NCBI GenBank assembly: GCA_945910005.1
Contig: OX246741.1
Coordinates: forward strand, 45,185,740-45,249,739
Direction of reading: 5' to 3'
Length of the DNA: 64,000 nucleotides
Source of the DNA: Isoperla grammatica
Taxonomy: Eukaryota > Arthropoda > Insecta > Plecoptera > Perlodidae
The translations under genes were made by a program, and so were the position numbers. Of this stretch, positions 10,791 through 22,092 are shown in pieces. Under the pieces are notes generated by a model that saw only the letters and a list, made by a program, of their open reading frames with translations, made no database searches and was not told the DNA's origin. How positions within the stretch are numbered: position 1 is the stretch's first letter; every line of letters starts with the position of its first letter.

Positions 10791-11100
10791 AAATATTATA
10801 CAGGCAATTTTACGGCCAGTTTAGTGGGCGCTGACATCTTTGACGTCCGCCATTACGACCATTCTACTTTTTTAATGCACAGCAGTAGGGAGAAAATGGG
10901 GGTTCTGGCACAGGACATGACCTTTGACCCCGGCCGCCGCCGACGCCGCCGCCTGGCGCTCGTCACCGCGAGGCGCTTGATTAGTCACTGTGTGACCTTG
11001 AACAAGTGCAACTCAGGATGACTCCGCCCACCGCTCACTGGCTGGAGACCCGTGCGAGATTATCTAACAGCTGAGTAGAGTATTTAAAAAAATTACTCAT
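10791..11100 (-). promoter_or_regulatory. Candidate promoter/5' region of the NACHT-ankyrin gene
   Basis: This is a GC-rich island in AT-rich surroundings (about 10925-10975, CCGCCG-rich). It holds a DR1 nuclear-receptor element, TGACCTTTGACCC, at 10918-10930 (HNF4/RXR type). A TGACCTTGA half-site (ERR/SF-1 type) lies at 10993-11001 and a CCGCCC GC-box near 11025. An upstream ATG in good context (GTAATGGCGG, 10853) opens a 10-codon frame that stops at 10821. The motifs are visible; their use as a promoter is inference from position. Confidence 0.35.
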
Positions 11101-11474
11101 CCGCAACAATCACATAACATTGTTGATGACGCAGGTTTATAACCTACCTACTGCAATCATTGTATATGGTTCAAACTTACTATTCATAGATCTCCGCAGT
11201 AAACAAATGAATATTCTAAGAATTTTATCAAATATAAATTGTTTTTAAATAAAGAAAAAAACAATAATAATTAGGGGTTAGATTATCATCGAAGTTAAAA
11301 TGAGGTTAAGGGTACGATTAAAAATAAATTAGATTATCAAAGAGTTCAATGTACTACTTCATTTATATCACCAACTTGCTACGCCATATCGAAAAGATTA
11401 AAAGTACTATTTTCTACCATTTAAATGTTCGGATATGATCAACTTCTTTTCATTGTGGAGGGCTTAGCGAAAGC

Positions 11475-11555
<81 letters not shown>

Positions 11556-12754
11556 GTACCACCCACAACTCTGCCGAGGGATCGTGAACCCCTCCTTCTA
11601 AATAATCTCAAGAGAGCTATATCAGACTACAAGACTAGTGTTTGCATGTTCGTGTGATTGTGTATATTCCATATAACGCATTTTTTAAATAACTTAATCA
11701 CTTTTCGTTTCCTTGCTATTTTAAATATCCTGTATAAACTAACAGTATGTTAATGAAAATATATCACCAATGTTATTTCATGTAAACCATCTGAACCGAG
11801 GATATTACGCATCAAATTGAGCTAATAATCAGTTGGTAGAGGAAGTCCTAGGCATGTGCTAACATGAATACGTGTATGTGTTCTTTGATTTACACATTAA
11901 AAAGCACATTTTTTTTTTGCATGTATACAAATCATCAAAAATAGACTCACCTAGTATTTTTTTCAAATATATTGCACATTTTTTAAAATTGTATAACAAT
12001 GAAAGTTCTTAGTTGTTAATACCATGATCAAACTAATCGTCTTCAAAGTATAAATAGTGACACCATCAGAGTTGCTATGTTGCTTATCATCATGTGGTAT
12101 GCTTGCGTCTAGAGATACGTTTTTTTTTGTGGTGTGATTTTAGATACTGAATTGGTGAACTGAAATCAGTGAAAGTTTTGAAAACACTGCTAAATGCTAA
12201 TTTTATAATATATAATCTCACACACCTGTTTCCAAAATCGAGCCAGGAAGTGGTTAACCCTCCAATCTCTGAGGCATAGAATCAATTAATAATAGAATAG
12301 AATAATTAATGCCAAATGTAAAATTAATCAATGCTAAAACACGTATCTCTACTTATGTCATATCAAAATTGTTAATTTATTTTATTTTACTTCATACTTG
12401 CATTAACTTAAATAGAATCGGTTTTTATCTAGCCTATTATTTTGTCTATTTGAGGGTTACAGTGGCACATAGATTTATCGTGAATTATTAATTTATCTAT
12501 AGTACATTAAGTTATTCAAGTTCTATATAGGATAAGTTGAGATGAAAAGGGTTTAAAACAGAGAGTAGTACACGAACGTAGAAGATATTCTTTTATTATA
12601 TAGTAATACAGATTTAATGTTACACTTAAAAAGTCAAACAAATAGCATATGTAAACCAGATGGTGAATCACACTAAAGCAAGACATTCCAGTCTCTAATT
12701 CGAACTTTAGTGTGAAACAGCTCCAGATATATTTACATTACATAAACTTTACAA
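11101..12754. other. No gene seen; one small hairpin
   Basis: AT-rich spacer between the NACHT-ankyrin gene and the polymerase relic. TCACACTAAAG at 12668-12678 pairs with CTTTAGTGTGA at 12705-12715, just past the 3' end of the minus-strand polymerase relic. Nothing else is supported apart from the (AG)n run listed separately. Confidence 0.5.
11480..11551. repeat. (AG)n microsatellite
   Basis: An uninterrupted run of about 36 AG dinucleotides. Confidence 0.98.
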
Positions 12755-15700
12755 TCACAATTTTTTTATTTTATAATGTCCATACGCAAATGTAGTAATA
12801 CCATCAGAGTTGATGTAACGTTTATTATCGTATGGAGAGAGGGTCTGCTTCCTTTGTTTTATTGTATACAGTTCATGATTTATACTTCTAATAGATACCA
12901 TACCAGCACTGTACATTTTTCTGGATAATAAACACTTTCTATAGTCAGCGTGTCGAATATGATGTTATAAAGTAGCTCATACAATACCCTTACCCACTTT
13001 TTTATTTTTATCAGAGTCATTAGCTAAAATGGAGTACATCTTAGCTCTCAAACCAACAAACTCTCGAACAGGCTTACCTTCCATTTCATCCTTAAATTTT
13101 CCCAGAACTTTCGTGTTTTTCTTACTAAAAAGTGTGTGATCTTTAGGAAAATTAGACGTGTCGAACAAATGTTCATCTGACTTCATGTCCTCGTAAAGAT
13201 CTTTTGTTTCAATTTCATAACACAGAGAGTCAGTATCGGTGAAAAGAAGGTGTGCTCGATTGCCATACTTATTTTTTGTGTCATTGTAGTGAAAGTCACA
13301 CATTACAGCTTTACTTAAATCTAAAATACTTAAGCCTGCATAGATAAGTCGGTTTAAAATAAGAGTTTTCTTCTTACTATGCACAGCTAATAAGTTATTT
13401 TGAAACATTTTAAATCCTTCAAAGGCGGGAGAAGCTACAAGTTTTAACATTCTTCTTTTATTGTTCACGAGTGTAACATTGATTCGTTTACGCATATTTT
13501 CTATTAATTTACCAAAGAGACTGTTGACCATCAATTTGTATAGATTACGCTCGAAGGTGTTGTGAGCATTCTGGCGTTTATTTGTGTTGAAATCTACATA
13601 TGGCTTCAACCAAGGGCTTTGACTAAATCCAAGCACTTTATGAATTTTTAATAGCTTCATACCTAATGATAGGTACTGCTTTTAATTTCTGTAATGTATA
13701 ATGTAATTATTTTTATTGTTTAAGTTTGGAGTCAACTTAGTGACTTTAGTATTCAACCTACTATCTTAATCATCTACAAGATTTTCACTGTATGGCGATA
13801 TCATATTCTTCGAAATAGTAATTTTTTCTGGAGCTAGAGAATAATCATTATGTATATCATGTAGCTCTACTGGATATTCCAAATCTACTTCTAATATGTA
13901 GCCGGTGTTTGAGTCGTTAGGTACATTCTCAAATGTAATATTTTCAATCTCACCTTTAGTCAACCATTTGAACCCACTAATGGGGAGATAATCAGACATG
14001 GCCCCACCGTATAGATTGTTAAAATCCCAATACGTAATAAATTTGGATGGTTTATCAGAATCAAACCCCTCAACATATTTATTATTAGCTTCCGAGAATC
14101 GTTTAGATATTGTAGATACACCCCCTCTTATTCCATTTTCAATAAACAAGTACATATTCGGGTCTGTAAACAATTCTAATTGGACACCAGTCATCTTCAA
14201 ACAAGCATGGAATGTGAGACCAGAGCTGGTGTAATTGTGCGCTGGATCTAATCCGTAATTATCTAAACATAGTAATCTAAAATTTTCAAAAACATCAGCT
14301 AAAAGACATACATCAGTTTTTACGTATAAATCCTGATATTCACCAAGGTTTTTTTATGTCGAAAGCTTTCCAAACATCGACAGCGTGTTTATAGTCAATA
14401 TCACTTAAATCTTCACCTGTAAGAACATTGTGAAAGAATTTTTGTGCTGGTAGATTAGTTTCAAGAAATTTTTCTTCAGAATCAAGATAATCATATGGGA
14501 ACACTCCCTTACGTAAAAGAAGATGAATTTTATCTTGATGAAAACATTTTTTAAGTGTTACAAACCGGTCAATGCCGTAACCAACAAGATTATTTACCAA
14601 TGAATCTAGTGAATCGTTTAAAAACTGGTACGAGTCAATGAAACGAAGATTTGATACGGAAAAAGAGATGTACTTTTCAACGGTGTTGGGGATGACTGAA
14701 ATTCTTCTGTTTTCAATTTTACCAAGTTTTTGCATTATTAGATGCGAGTCATATCCTCGTAGGTTATGAAAAACATCTGGTATATATTTCGCTTGTGTGT
14801 AAGCTAGATTACATTTATTGTGGACGGCACCTCGATAAATACCATCTAAATGGTTGTGATCTCTTACTCGATCCGAGCCTAAAGCTTTGTTGCAAATATG
14901 ACAAATAACAGCTTCTTTAAATGATTTATTGTCATGATCTGTCATAACTATAGGGACTACCTTGGACATAATTTTACATAAGTTATCCTCTTCACTCAAC
15001 ATTGCATCTAAAAACTTGTCGACTGCTTGTGAACCCCGATAAACTACAGGTTGTTTTAAGGAGTTACCTTTAGAATCAACAATAACATAGGAAAATCCCG
15101 ATGGTTCATGATTTGTGACTTGAGTTGTGTGTGATATATCACTTGTTTGGTCGCAACCTAAGATTTTTCTAGAAATACACTCAAAATCAGCATATTATAT
15201 AATGAATGGTACTTTTAATGAGAATTGAACATCTTTGAATTTTAAAATATTGTCTTCTTCGGCGGGTTATTGAATTTTTTGTGGATCGTGTTGACCACAT
15301 AATGTATGATGTTCCTCTCTTAGCTTTTGAGTAGTAAATCTATGTAGGCACAGATAACAGTAAAATTTACGTTCTTTGTGCTTTGTTAAAGAATGTAAGA
15401 GTCGGTTGAAATCCTTAATGAGAAAGTAGTGCGAGTTGTTTTCATTCGATATGTACAATAAATTGACATGCTCCTCACAAAGAACTTTTGTTATGCGAAC
15501 AGGAAATATGTCTCTATCATATCCAAAAACGTTTATAGAAATATTATTGTTTTTCTCAAAAATATCAAGTATTGATAACTTTACTGGATAATCAATACCA
15601 CTCATGTAAAGTTCAGATTCCAGATGTTCATATTTACTCACACGTTGCGAATTTTTAGTTTGTGGATAGAGATGCGCGAGAACTGACCATAGAAAGCATT

Positions 15701-16529
15701 TATTGTCGCGATAATTTTGTATGTTGACTATCGATTTAGATCATTTCAATTTTGATGGTAGAGGTATGTAGCTACTCCCTGCTAGAGGCGCGTATTGTAC
15801 AACTTTTAATTCTAAATAGTAAACATGTTCTAGACCCCAATTACTACCATCCTTTTGAAAAGTACTTGATAAAGCATTAATTTTTTGAAATGCATCACTA
15901 AATTGATCATCAAAATCGTTTTCCTCAAGGAGTGTATAACACACGCTTCTAAAACAGGGAGACGTAAATTGAGGTTCACCTTCCATCTCCCGTGAAAACC
16001 GTACAAACATTGATATGTACCATTTAACACCTTTAAACGTACTAAGATTTTTCAAAACCAACTCTTTGACCTTATCATTGTGGTTGTTTAAAAAAAGAAG
16101 CAAATCTCTCTCATACATAGTGTTTTTAAACTTGTATGATTTGGCGACTCCATCGAAAGATTCATCACAGGAAACGTTATCAGCACATGGTCCGTTGTTA
16201 AAGCTGTCATCATCAACTTCCATAGGTGTCACTTCCGGATTGGCGGTTTTGATTGCAGATTCGAGCTTATGTTGATGGACGTGTTTCAAATAATCATCTT
16301 TAATTGCGAACTCCTTTGTGCATAAAGCACATTGAAACAACATGGAGTGATCTCTCTTGACGTGATTTTTCAGGTTATCTTCACGTGTAAAAGAAGCAGG
16401 ACACAATTTACACTTGAAGGATGTGGTGAGATTGTGGGCGACTCTCTTGTGACGTAGCAGTGCTCTTTTCCATTTGAAAGCTTCGTCACACACCTAACAT
16501 ACGTATGCACGATTCCTGGTAGATTCCAT
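12755..16529 (-). pseudogene. Virus/Polinton-type family B DNA polymerase, decayed (left palindrome arm)
   Basis: One reading direction covers the whole segment. In order: C2H2 fingers (about 16320-16529), another finger (CYLC...H...C, about 15291-15364), an Exo I-like YADFE (about 15180-15188), an endonuclease VII-like zinc motif with DHNHLDG (about 14805-14909) and an Exo II-like HNLRGYDSH. Polymerase motif A (DFNNLYGGAM, about 13998-14034), motif B (KLMVNSLFG, about 13512-13545) and motif C (FTDTDS, about 13225-13250) follow, then a conserved C-terminal part ending at 12755. This matches the protein-primed-type DNA_pol_B_2 family of Polintons and related animal viruses. It is broken by eight in-frame stops (starting at minus positions 16496, 15743, 15269, 15197, 13768, 13684, 12979, 12967) and one frameshift at an A7 run near 14349. 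No capsid, integrase, ATPase or protease gene is seen nearby, so the element type is not settled. Confidence 0.85.
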
Positions 16530-18751
16530 CTCGTTGTACTTTCAAACTAGGTATATTAACAAGAGAGATGGATTAAGTTTTTGTTTAAGGTTTACAATTA
16601 TCGCTAAACAATATGACAAATAAAAATGAACTATATTTACTTTGATTGGTAATAGAATGGTGTTTTCAGCTTGATAATGTATCGGTCGTAATGTGTGCAG
16701 AAGTGATTAGTTTTAGATATTCACTCTGTATTCATAAAAAAGAGGAACGAGTATGGATAAACGTAAAAATATGTCCCGTCTTGATTGTTTATCTTGAAAT
16801 GTTTACAGTGTAATAATACAAAAATAGTCAACTAAAGAGGTCTCTTGTAGTTAACCCTTCAATAGATTGTTAATGACTGAGCCGATCCTCAGTTTGATGA
16901 CCTATTTAAATTAAATGAGCAACTGAGCGGGGAACATGATTAAACGATTAAAAAGAAACGACGCGCTCCAAGCGGACAAAGCAGGAAACTCACCGCTAAG
17001 ATGAGGTTCTTACGATTGTTGAGTTAAACATAGGAACTTTACAATCTTCCAAATTAAATAAAGAATTAACTGCTTAATAAAATAGCATTACGATCATTAT
17101 CCTACATTAAATTGTAAAGAAATCTAGACGATAGTGATAGTGTGTGCTGGAGTGGTTATCTAATAACTAAACACTTGCTCCACGCAAGGCTATCAACTTC
17201 CTGCGTGTGTATACATGTCAGTAGTAGAGTAGGTTAGTATTAGTTATCATTCACTTCATGGGTATTAGGATGCAGACTAGCGAAGATAATATTATGGCTG
17301 TGAGCTGACAGAACTCGATGCGTAGTCAACACTTGAGTGAAGCGTATTATTTCATTTTTGTCACTTTTTTGTTTTTTTTACAATAACTAAACCATTTGTA
17401 AATACTATTTGTATTCATTGTTAATTTAAATGCATGGATATGATTAACTGCTTTTCGTAACGTAGAACGCATCTGTAAGTAAGGTCCCCTCGCACAAGTG
17501 TGCGTGTGTGAGAGAGAGACTGACAGACAGGCAGAGAGAGCGACTAACATCTGATGCGACAAGATTGAACTTGCATTACTTCCTCCAAACGCACGTGTGC
17601 TCAAGGTCAACAACACCACAGGTTATGTCTGGAGTTATCTAGTCTATGAATTTCGCTGCATGTGGTGTTGTTGACTTTGAGCACACGTGCGTTTGGAGGA
17701 AGTAATGCAAGTTCAATCTTGTCGCATCAGATGTTAGTCGCTCTCTCTGCCTGTCTGTCAGTCTCTCTCTCACACACGCACACTTGTGCGAGGGGACCTT
17801 ACTTACAGATGCGTTCTACGTTACGAAAAGCAGTTAATCATATCCATGCATTTAAATTAACAATGAATACAAATAGTATTTACAAATGGTTTAGTTATTG
17901 TAAAAAAAACAAAAAAGTGACAAAAATGAAATAATACGCTTCACTCAAGTGTTGACTACGCATCGAGTTCTGTCAGCTCACAGCCATAATATTATCTTCG
18001 CTAGTCTGCATCCTAATACCCATGAAGTGAATGATAACTAATACTAACCTACTCTACTACTGACATGTATACACACGCAGGAAGTTGATAGCCTTGCGTG
18101 GAGCAAGTGTTTAGTTATTAGATAACCACTCCAGCACACACTATCACTATCGTCTAGATTTCTTTACAATTTAATGTAGGATAATGATCGTAATGCTATT
18201 TTATTAAGCAGTTAATTCTTTATTTAATTTGGAAGATTGTAAAGTTCCTATGTTTAACTCAACAATCGTAAGAACCTCATCTTAGCGGTGAGTTTCCTGC
18301 TTTGTCCGCTTGGAGCGCGTCGTTTCTTTTTAATCGTTTAATCATGTTCCCCGCTCAGTTGCTCATTTAATTTAAATAGGTCATCAAACTGAGGATCGGC
18401 TCAGTCATTAACAATCTATTGAAGGGTTTACTACAAGAGACCTCTTTAGTTGACTATTTTTGTATTATTACACTGTAAACATTTCAAGATAAACAATCAA
18501 GACGGGACATATTTTTACGTTTATCCATACTCGTTCCTCTTTTTTATGAATACAGAGTGAATATCTAAAACTAATCACTTCTGCACACATTACGACCGAT
18601 ACATTATCAAGCTGAAAACACCATTCTATTACCAATCAAAGTAAATATAGTTCATTTTTATTTGTCATATTGTTTAGCGATAATTGTAAACCTTAAACAA
18701 AAACTTAATCCATCTCTCTTGTTAATATACCTAGTTTGAAAGTACAACGAG
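16530..18751. other. Central palindrome region between the two polymerase relics
   Basis: About 1.1 kb on each side of the 40-bp centre, mirrored. It would hold the divergent 5' regions of the two polymerase copies. A mirrored 90-codon frame (17347-17619 minus, 17662-17934 plus) has low-complexity composition and no recognisable motif, so I do not call it a gene. A short TC/AC-rich stretch lies at about 17505-17540 and its mirror. Confidence 0.5.
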
Positions 18752-20890
18752 ATGGAATCTACCAGGAATCGTGCATACGTATGTTAGGTGTGTGACGAAG
18801 CTTTCAAATGGAAAAGAGCACTGCTACGTCACAAGAGAGTCACCCACAATCTCACCACATCCTTCAAGTGTAAATTGTGTCCTGCTTCTTTTACACGTGA
18901 AGATAACCTGAAAAATCACGTCAAGAGAGATCACTCCATGTTGTTTCAATGTGCTTTATGCACAAAGGAGTTCGCAATTAAAGATGATTATTTGAAACAC
19001 GTCCATCAACATAAGCTCGAATCTGCAATCAAAACCGCCAATCCGGAAGTGACACCTATGGAAGTTGATGATGACAGCTTTAACAACGGACCATGTGCTG
19101 ATAACGTTTCCTGTGATGAATCTTTCGATGGAGTCGCCAAATCATACAAGTTTAAAAACACTATGTATGAGAGAGATTTGCTTCTTTTTTTAAACAACCA
19201 CAATGATAAGGTCAAAGAGTTGGTTTTGAAAAATCTTAGTACGTTTAAAGGTGTTAAATGGTACATATCAATGTTTGTACGGTTTTCACGGGAGATGGAA
19301 GGTGAACCTCAATTTACGTCTCCCTGTTTTAGAAGCGTGTGTTATACACTCCTTGAGGAAAACGATTTTGATGATCAATTTAGTGATGCATTTCAAAAAA
19401 TTAATGCTTTATCAAGTACTTTTCAAAAGGATGGTAGTAATTGGGGTCTAGAACATGTTTACTATTTAGAATTAAAAGTTGTACAATACGCGCCTCTAGC
19501 AGGGAGTAGCTACATACCTCTACCATCAAAATTGAAATGATCTAAATCGATAGTCAACATACAAAATTATCGCGACAATAAATGCTTTCTATGGTCAGTT
19601 CTCGCGCATCTCTATCCACAAACTAAAAATTCGCAACGTGTGAGTAAATATGAACATCTGGAATCTGAACTTTACATGAGTGGTATTGATTATCCAGTAA
19701 AGTTATCAATACTTGATATTTTTGAGAAAAACAATAATATTTCTATAAACGTTTTTGGATATGATAGAGACATATTTCCTGTTCGCATAACAAAAGTTCT
19801 TTGTGAGGAGCATGTCAATTTATTGTACATATCGAATGAAAACAACTCGCACTACTTTCTCATTAAGGATTTCAACCGACTCTTACATTCTTTAACAAAG
19901 CACAAAGAACGTAAATTTTACTGTTATCTGTGCCTACATAGATTTACTACTCAAAAGCTAAGAGAGGAACATCATACATTATGTGGTCAACACGATCCAC
20001 AAAAAATTCAATAACCCGCCGAAGAAGACAATATTTTAAAATTCAAAGATGTTCAATTCTCATTAAAAGTACCATTCATTATATAATATGCTGATTTTGA
20101 GTGTATTTCTAGAAAAATCTTAGGTTGCGACCAAACAAGTGATATATCACACACAACTCAAGTCACAAATCATGAACCATCGGGATTTTCCTATGTTATT
20201 GTTGATTCTAAAGGTAACTCCTTAAAACAACCTGTAGTTTATCGGGGTTCACAAGCAGTCGACAAGTTTTTAGATGCAATGTTGAGTGAAGAGGATAACT
20301 TATGTAAAATTATGTCCAAGGTAGTCCCTATAGTTATGACAGATCATGACAATAAATCATTTAAAGAAGCTGTTATTTGTCATATTTGCAACAAAGCTTT
20401 AGGCTCGGATCGAGTAAGAGATCACAACCATTTAGATGGTATTTATCGAGGTGCCGTCCACAATAAATGTAATCTAGCTTACACACAAGCGAAATATATA
20501 CCAGATGTTTTTCATAACCTACGAGGATATGACTCGCATCTAATAATGCAAAAACTTGGTAAAATTGAAAACAGAAGAATTTCAGTCATCCCCAACACCG
20601 TTGAAAAGTACATCTCTTTTTCCGTATCAAATCTTCGTTTCATTGACTCGTACCAGTTTTTAAACGATTCACTAGATTCATTGGTAAATAATCTTGTTGG
20701 TTACGGCATTGACCGGTTTGTAACACTTAAAAAATGTTTTCATCAAGATAAAATTCATCTTCTTTTACGTAAGGGAGTGTTCCCATATGATTATCTTGAT
20801 TCTGAAGAAAAATTTCTTGAAACTAATCTACCAGCACAAAAATTCTTTCACAATGTTCTTACAGGTGAAGATTTAAGTGATATTGACTAT
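18752..20890 (+). pseudogene. Family B DNA polymerase relic, 5' part (right palindrome arm)
   Basis: This is the mirror copy of the left relic, starting at the ATG at 18752 (ATGGAATCT). It carries the C2H2 fingers, the second finger at about 19917-19990, Exo I-like YADFE at about 20087-20101, the endonuclease VII-like zinc motif at about 20372-20476 and the Exo II-like motif. It shares the left copy's first four stops (18785 TAG, 19538 TGA, 20012 TAA, 20084 TAA), so those lesions predate the duplication or both arms derive from one sequence. It is interrupted by the N gap before polymerase motifs A-C. Sequence after the gap (21091 on) does not continue it. Confidence 0.85.
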
Positions 20891-21090
20891 NNNNNNNNNN
20901 NNNNNNNNNNNNNNNNNNNNNNNNNNNNNNNNNNNNNNNNNNNNNNNNNNNNNNNNNNNNNNNNNNNNNNNNNNNNNNNNNNNNNNNNNNNNNNNNNNNN
21001 NNNNNNNNNNNNNNNNNNNNNNNNNNNNNNNNNNNNNNNNNNNNNNNNNNNNNNNNNNNNNNNNNNNNNNNNNNNNNNNNNNNNNNNNNN
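20891..21090. other. Assembly gap (200 N)
   Basis: Exactly 200 undetermined bases. The round number suggests a placeholder of unknown true length. It falls inside the right palindrome arm. Confidence 0.99.
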
Positions 21091-21311
21091 GATTATAACA
21101 ATCGTTAACAAAATACAAATGAAGGTTAAAGCACTGGAAATGCTGCATATACTAGAATTATTTTTTCTTAAGCTGCAATAAAAGAGTGTTTATAACCAGC
21201 AGCACGTATTTCTTGCAAAACCTGAAGAGGATTTCTAGAGCAACAGTGACATTACCAACCGTGTAAAGATTAAAACAATCAGTTTTTATTACTTTGAGTT
21301 GTGATAGTCGA
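21091..21311. other. No gene seen after the gap
   Basis: Short AT-rich stretch with no match to the mirrored position in the left palindrome arm. A minus-strand open frame here is short and unrecognised. Confidence 0.4.
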
Positions 21312-21456
21312 TTTACAGCTACGCGTTGCGAGCGAAGCGAAGGCGCGAGCTTCAATCAGTGGCCGAGTTTGCGTGAAACTATTAACTTCTTTGCATGAAA
21401 CTCGGCCGCTGATTGGAGCTCGCACCCTCGCTTCGCTCGCAACGCGTAGCTGTAAA
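21312..21456. mobile_element. Hairpin MITE, about 145 bp
   Basis: Inverted arms of about 60 bases begin TTTACAGCTACGCG and end CGCGTAGCTGTAAA, with a few mismatches and a short centre. No clear target duplication is visible. Non-coding; superfamily unknown. Confidence 0.7.
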
Positions 21457-22092
21457 CGTAGCATGAGTGTTTCAATTTTAAAGTTAAACGTTTGTGCGTC
21501 ATGAATATTCTACCTGACTGAAACAATCGGGTGGGCAGACATCCTGAATATGTATGTTTACCTACTTTGTGAAACACACGATTTCGGTACGTTTTTTTGG
21601 TTTGAAATGGATTTAAAAAGTCCCAAAAGAAAAGAACATAAGGTCTCCCTTTAGGTAATTTAATGTTCTTACTTATAAATGATTTTTTATTCCGAAAAAT
21701 ATTTCTATTTTGCAGATGTTATCAATTAGGTATAAAAAGTGTCCTGCAGCAGCACATTACAAACGCAAATTAAGGACATTTGAATAAGGAATTATTTGAT
21801 GTAACAAACACACATTTATAAGAAAGATCACAAAATTCTCTACAGGATAACATATAATTTTGATTTACATTGGGACAATTTAAACACATTTTAAATCAAT
21901 TTTACCAGACCAAATTCGGGAGTTCTTCAGGCTAGGTGGACGTACAGCCGTTACCTTACATTCGGTATTACAAATTCTTTTTACGATTTCTTTGTATGCC
22001 AGTTTATTATCAAAGTAGTAGTAGTTGTGGTAGATAAAAAGTTGGTCTAGTGAACGGGTGAGTCTTAGGCGGAAAGCAGAGTCGAGTTAAGT
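21457..22092. other. No gene seen
   Basis: AT-rich sequence without supported features. Confidence 0.5.

Larger units (their letters stand above)
14391..20890. repeat. 6.5-kb near-perfect palindrome
   Basis: The arms 14391-17620 and 17661-20890 are reverse complements with no length difference; mirrored coordinates always sum to 35281. I found only a few single-base mismatches, for example a c/t near 17605/17676, an a/t near 16853/18428 and a codon change (Ala/Thr) in the first finger region. The centre is an asymmetric 40-bp spacer (17621-17660). The right arm is cut by the N gap at 20891, so the true outer limit is unknown. It may be a real inverted duplication or an assembly join of two copies or haplotypes. 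Confidence 0.93.

Noticed and set aside
17347..17934. Mirrored 90-codon frames near the palindrome centre
   Set aside because: Identical only because of the palindrome. Low-complexity content and no recognisable domain.
20873..21181. Frames running through the N gap
   Set aside because: Produced by undetermined bases; the sequence after the gap does not continue the polymerase.
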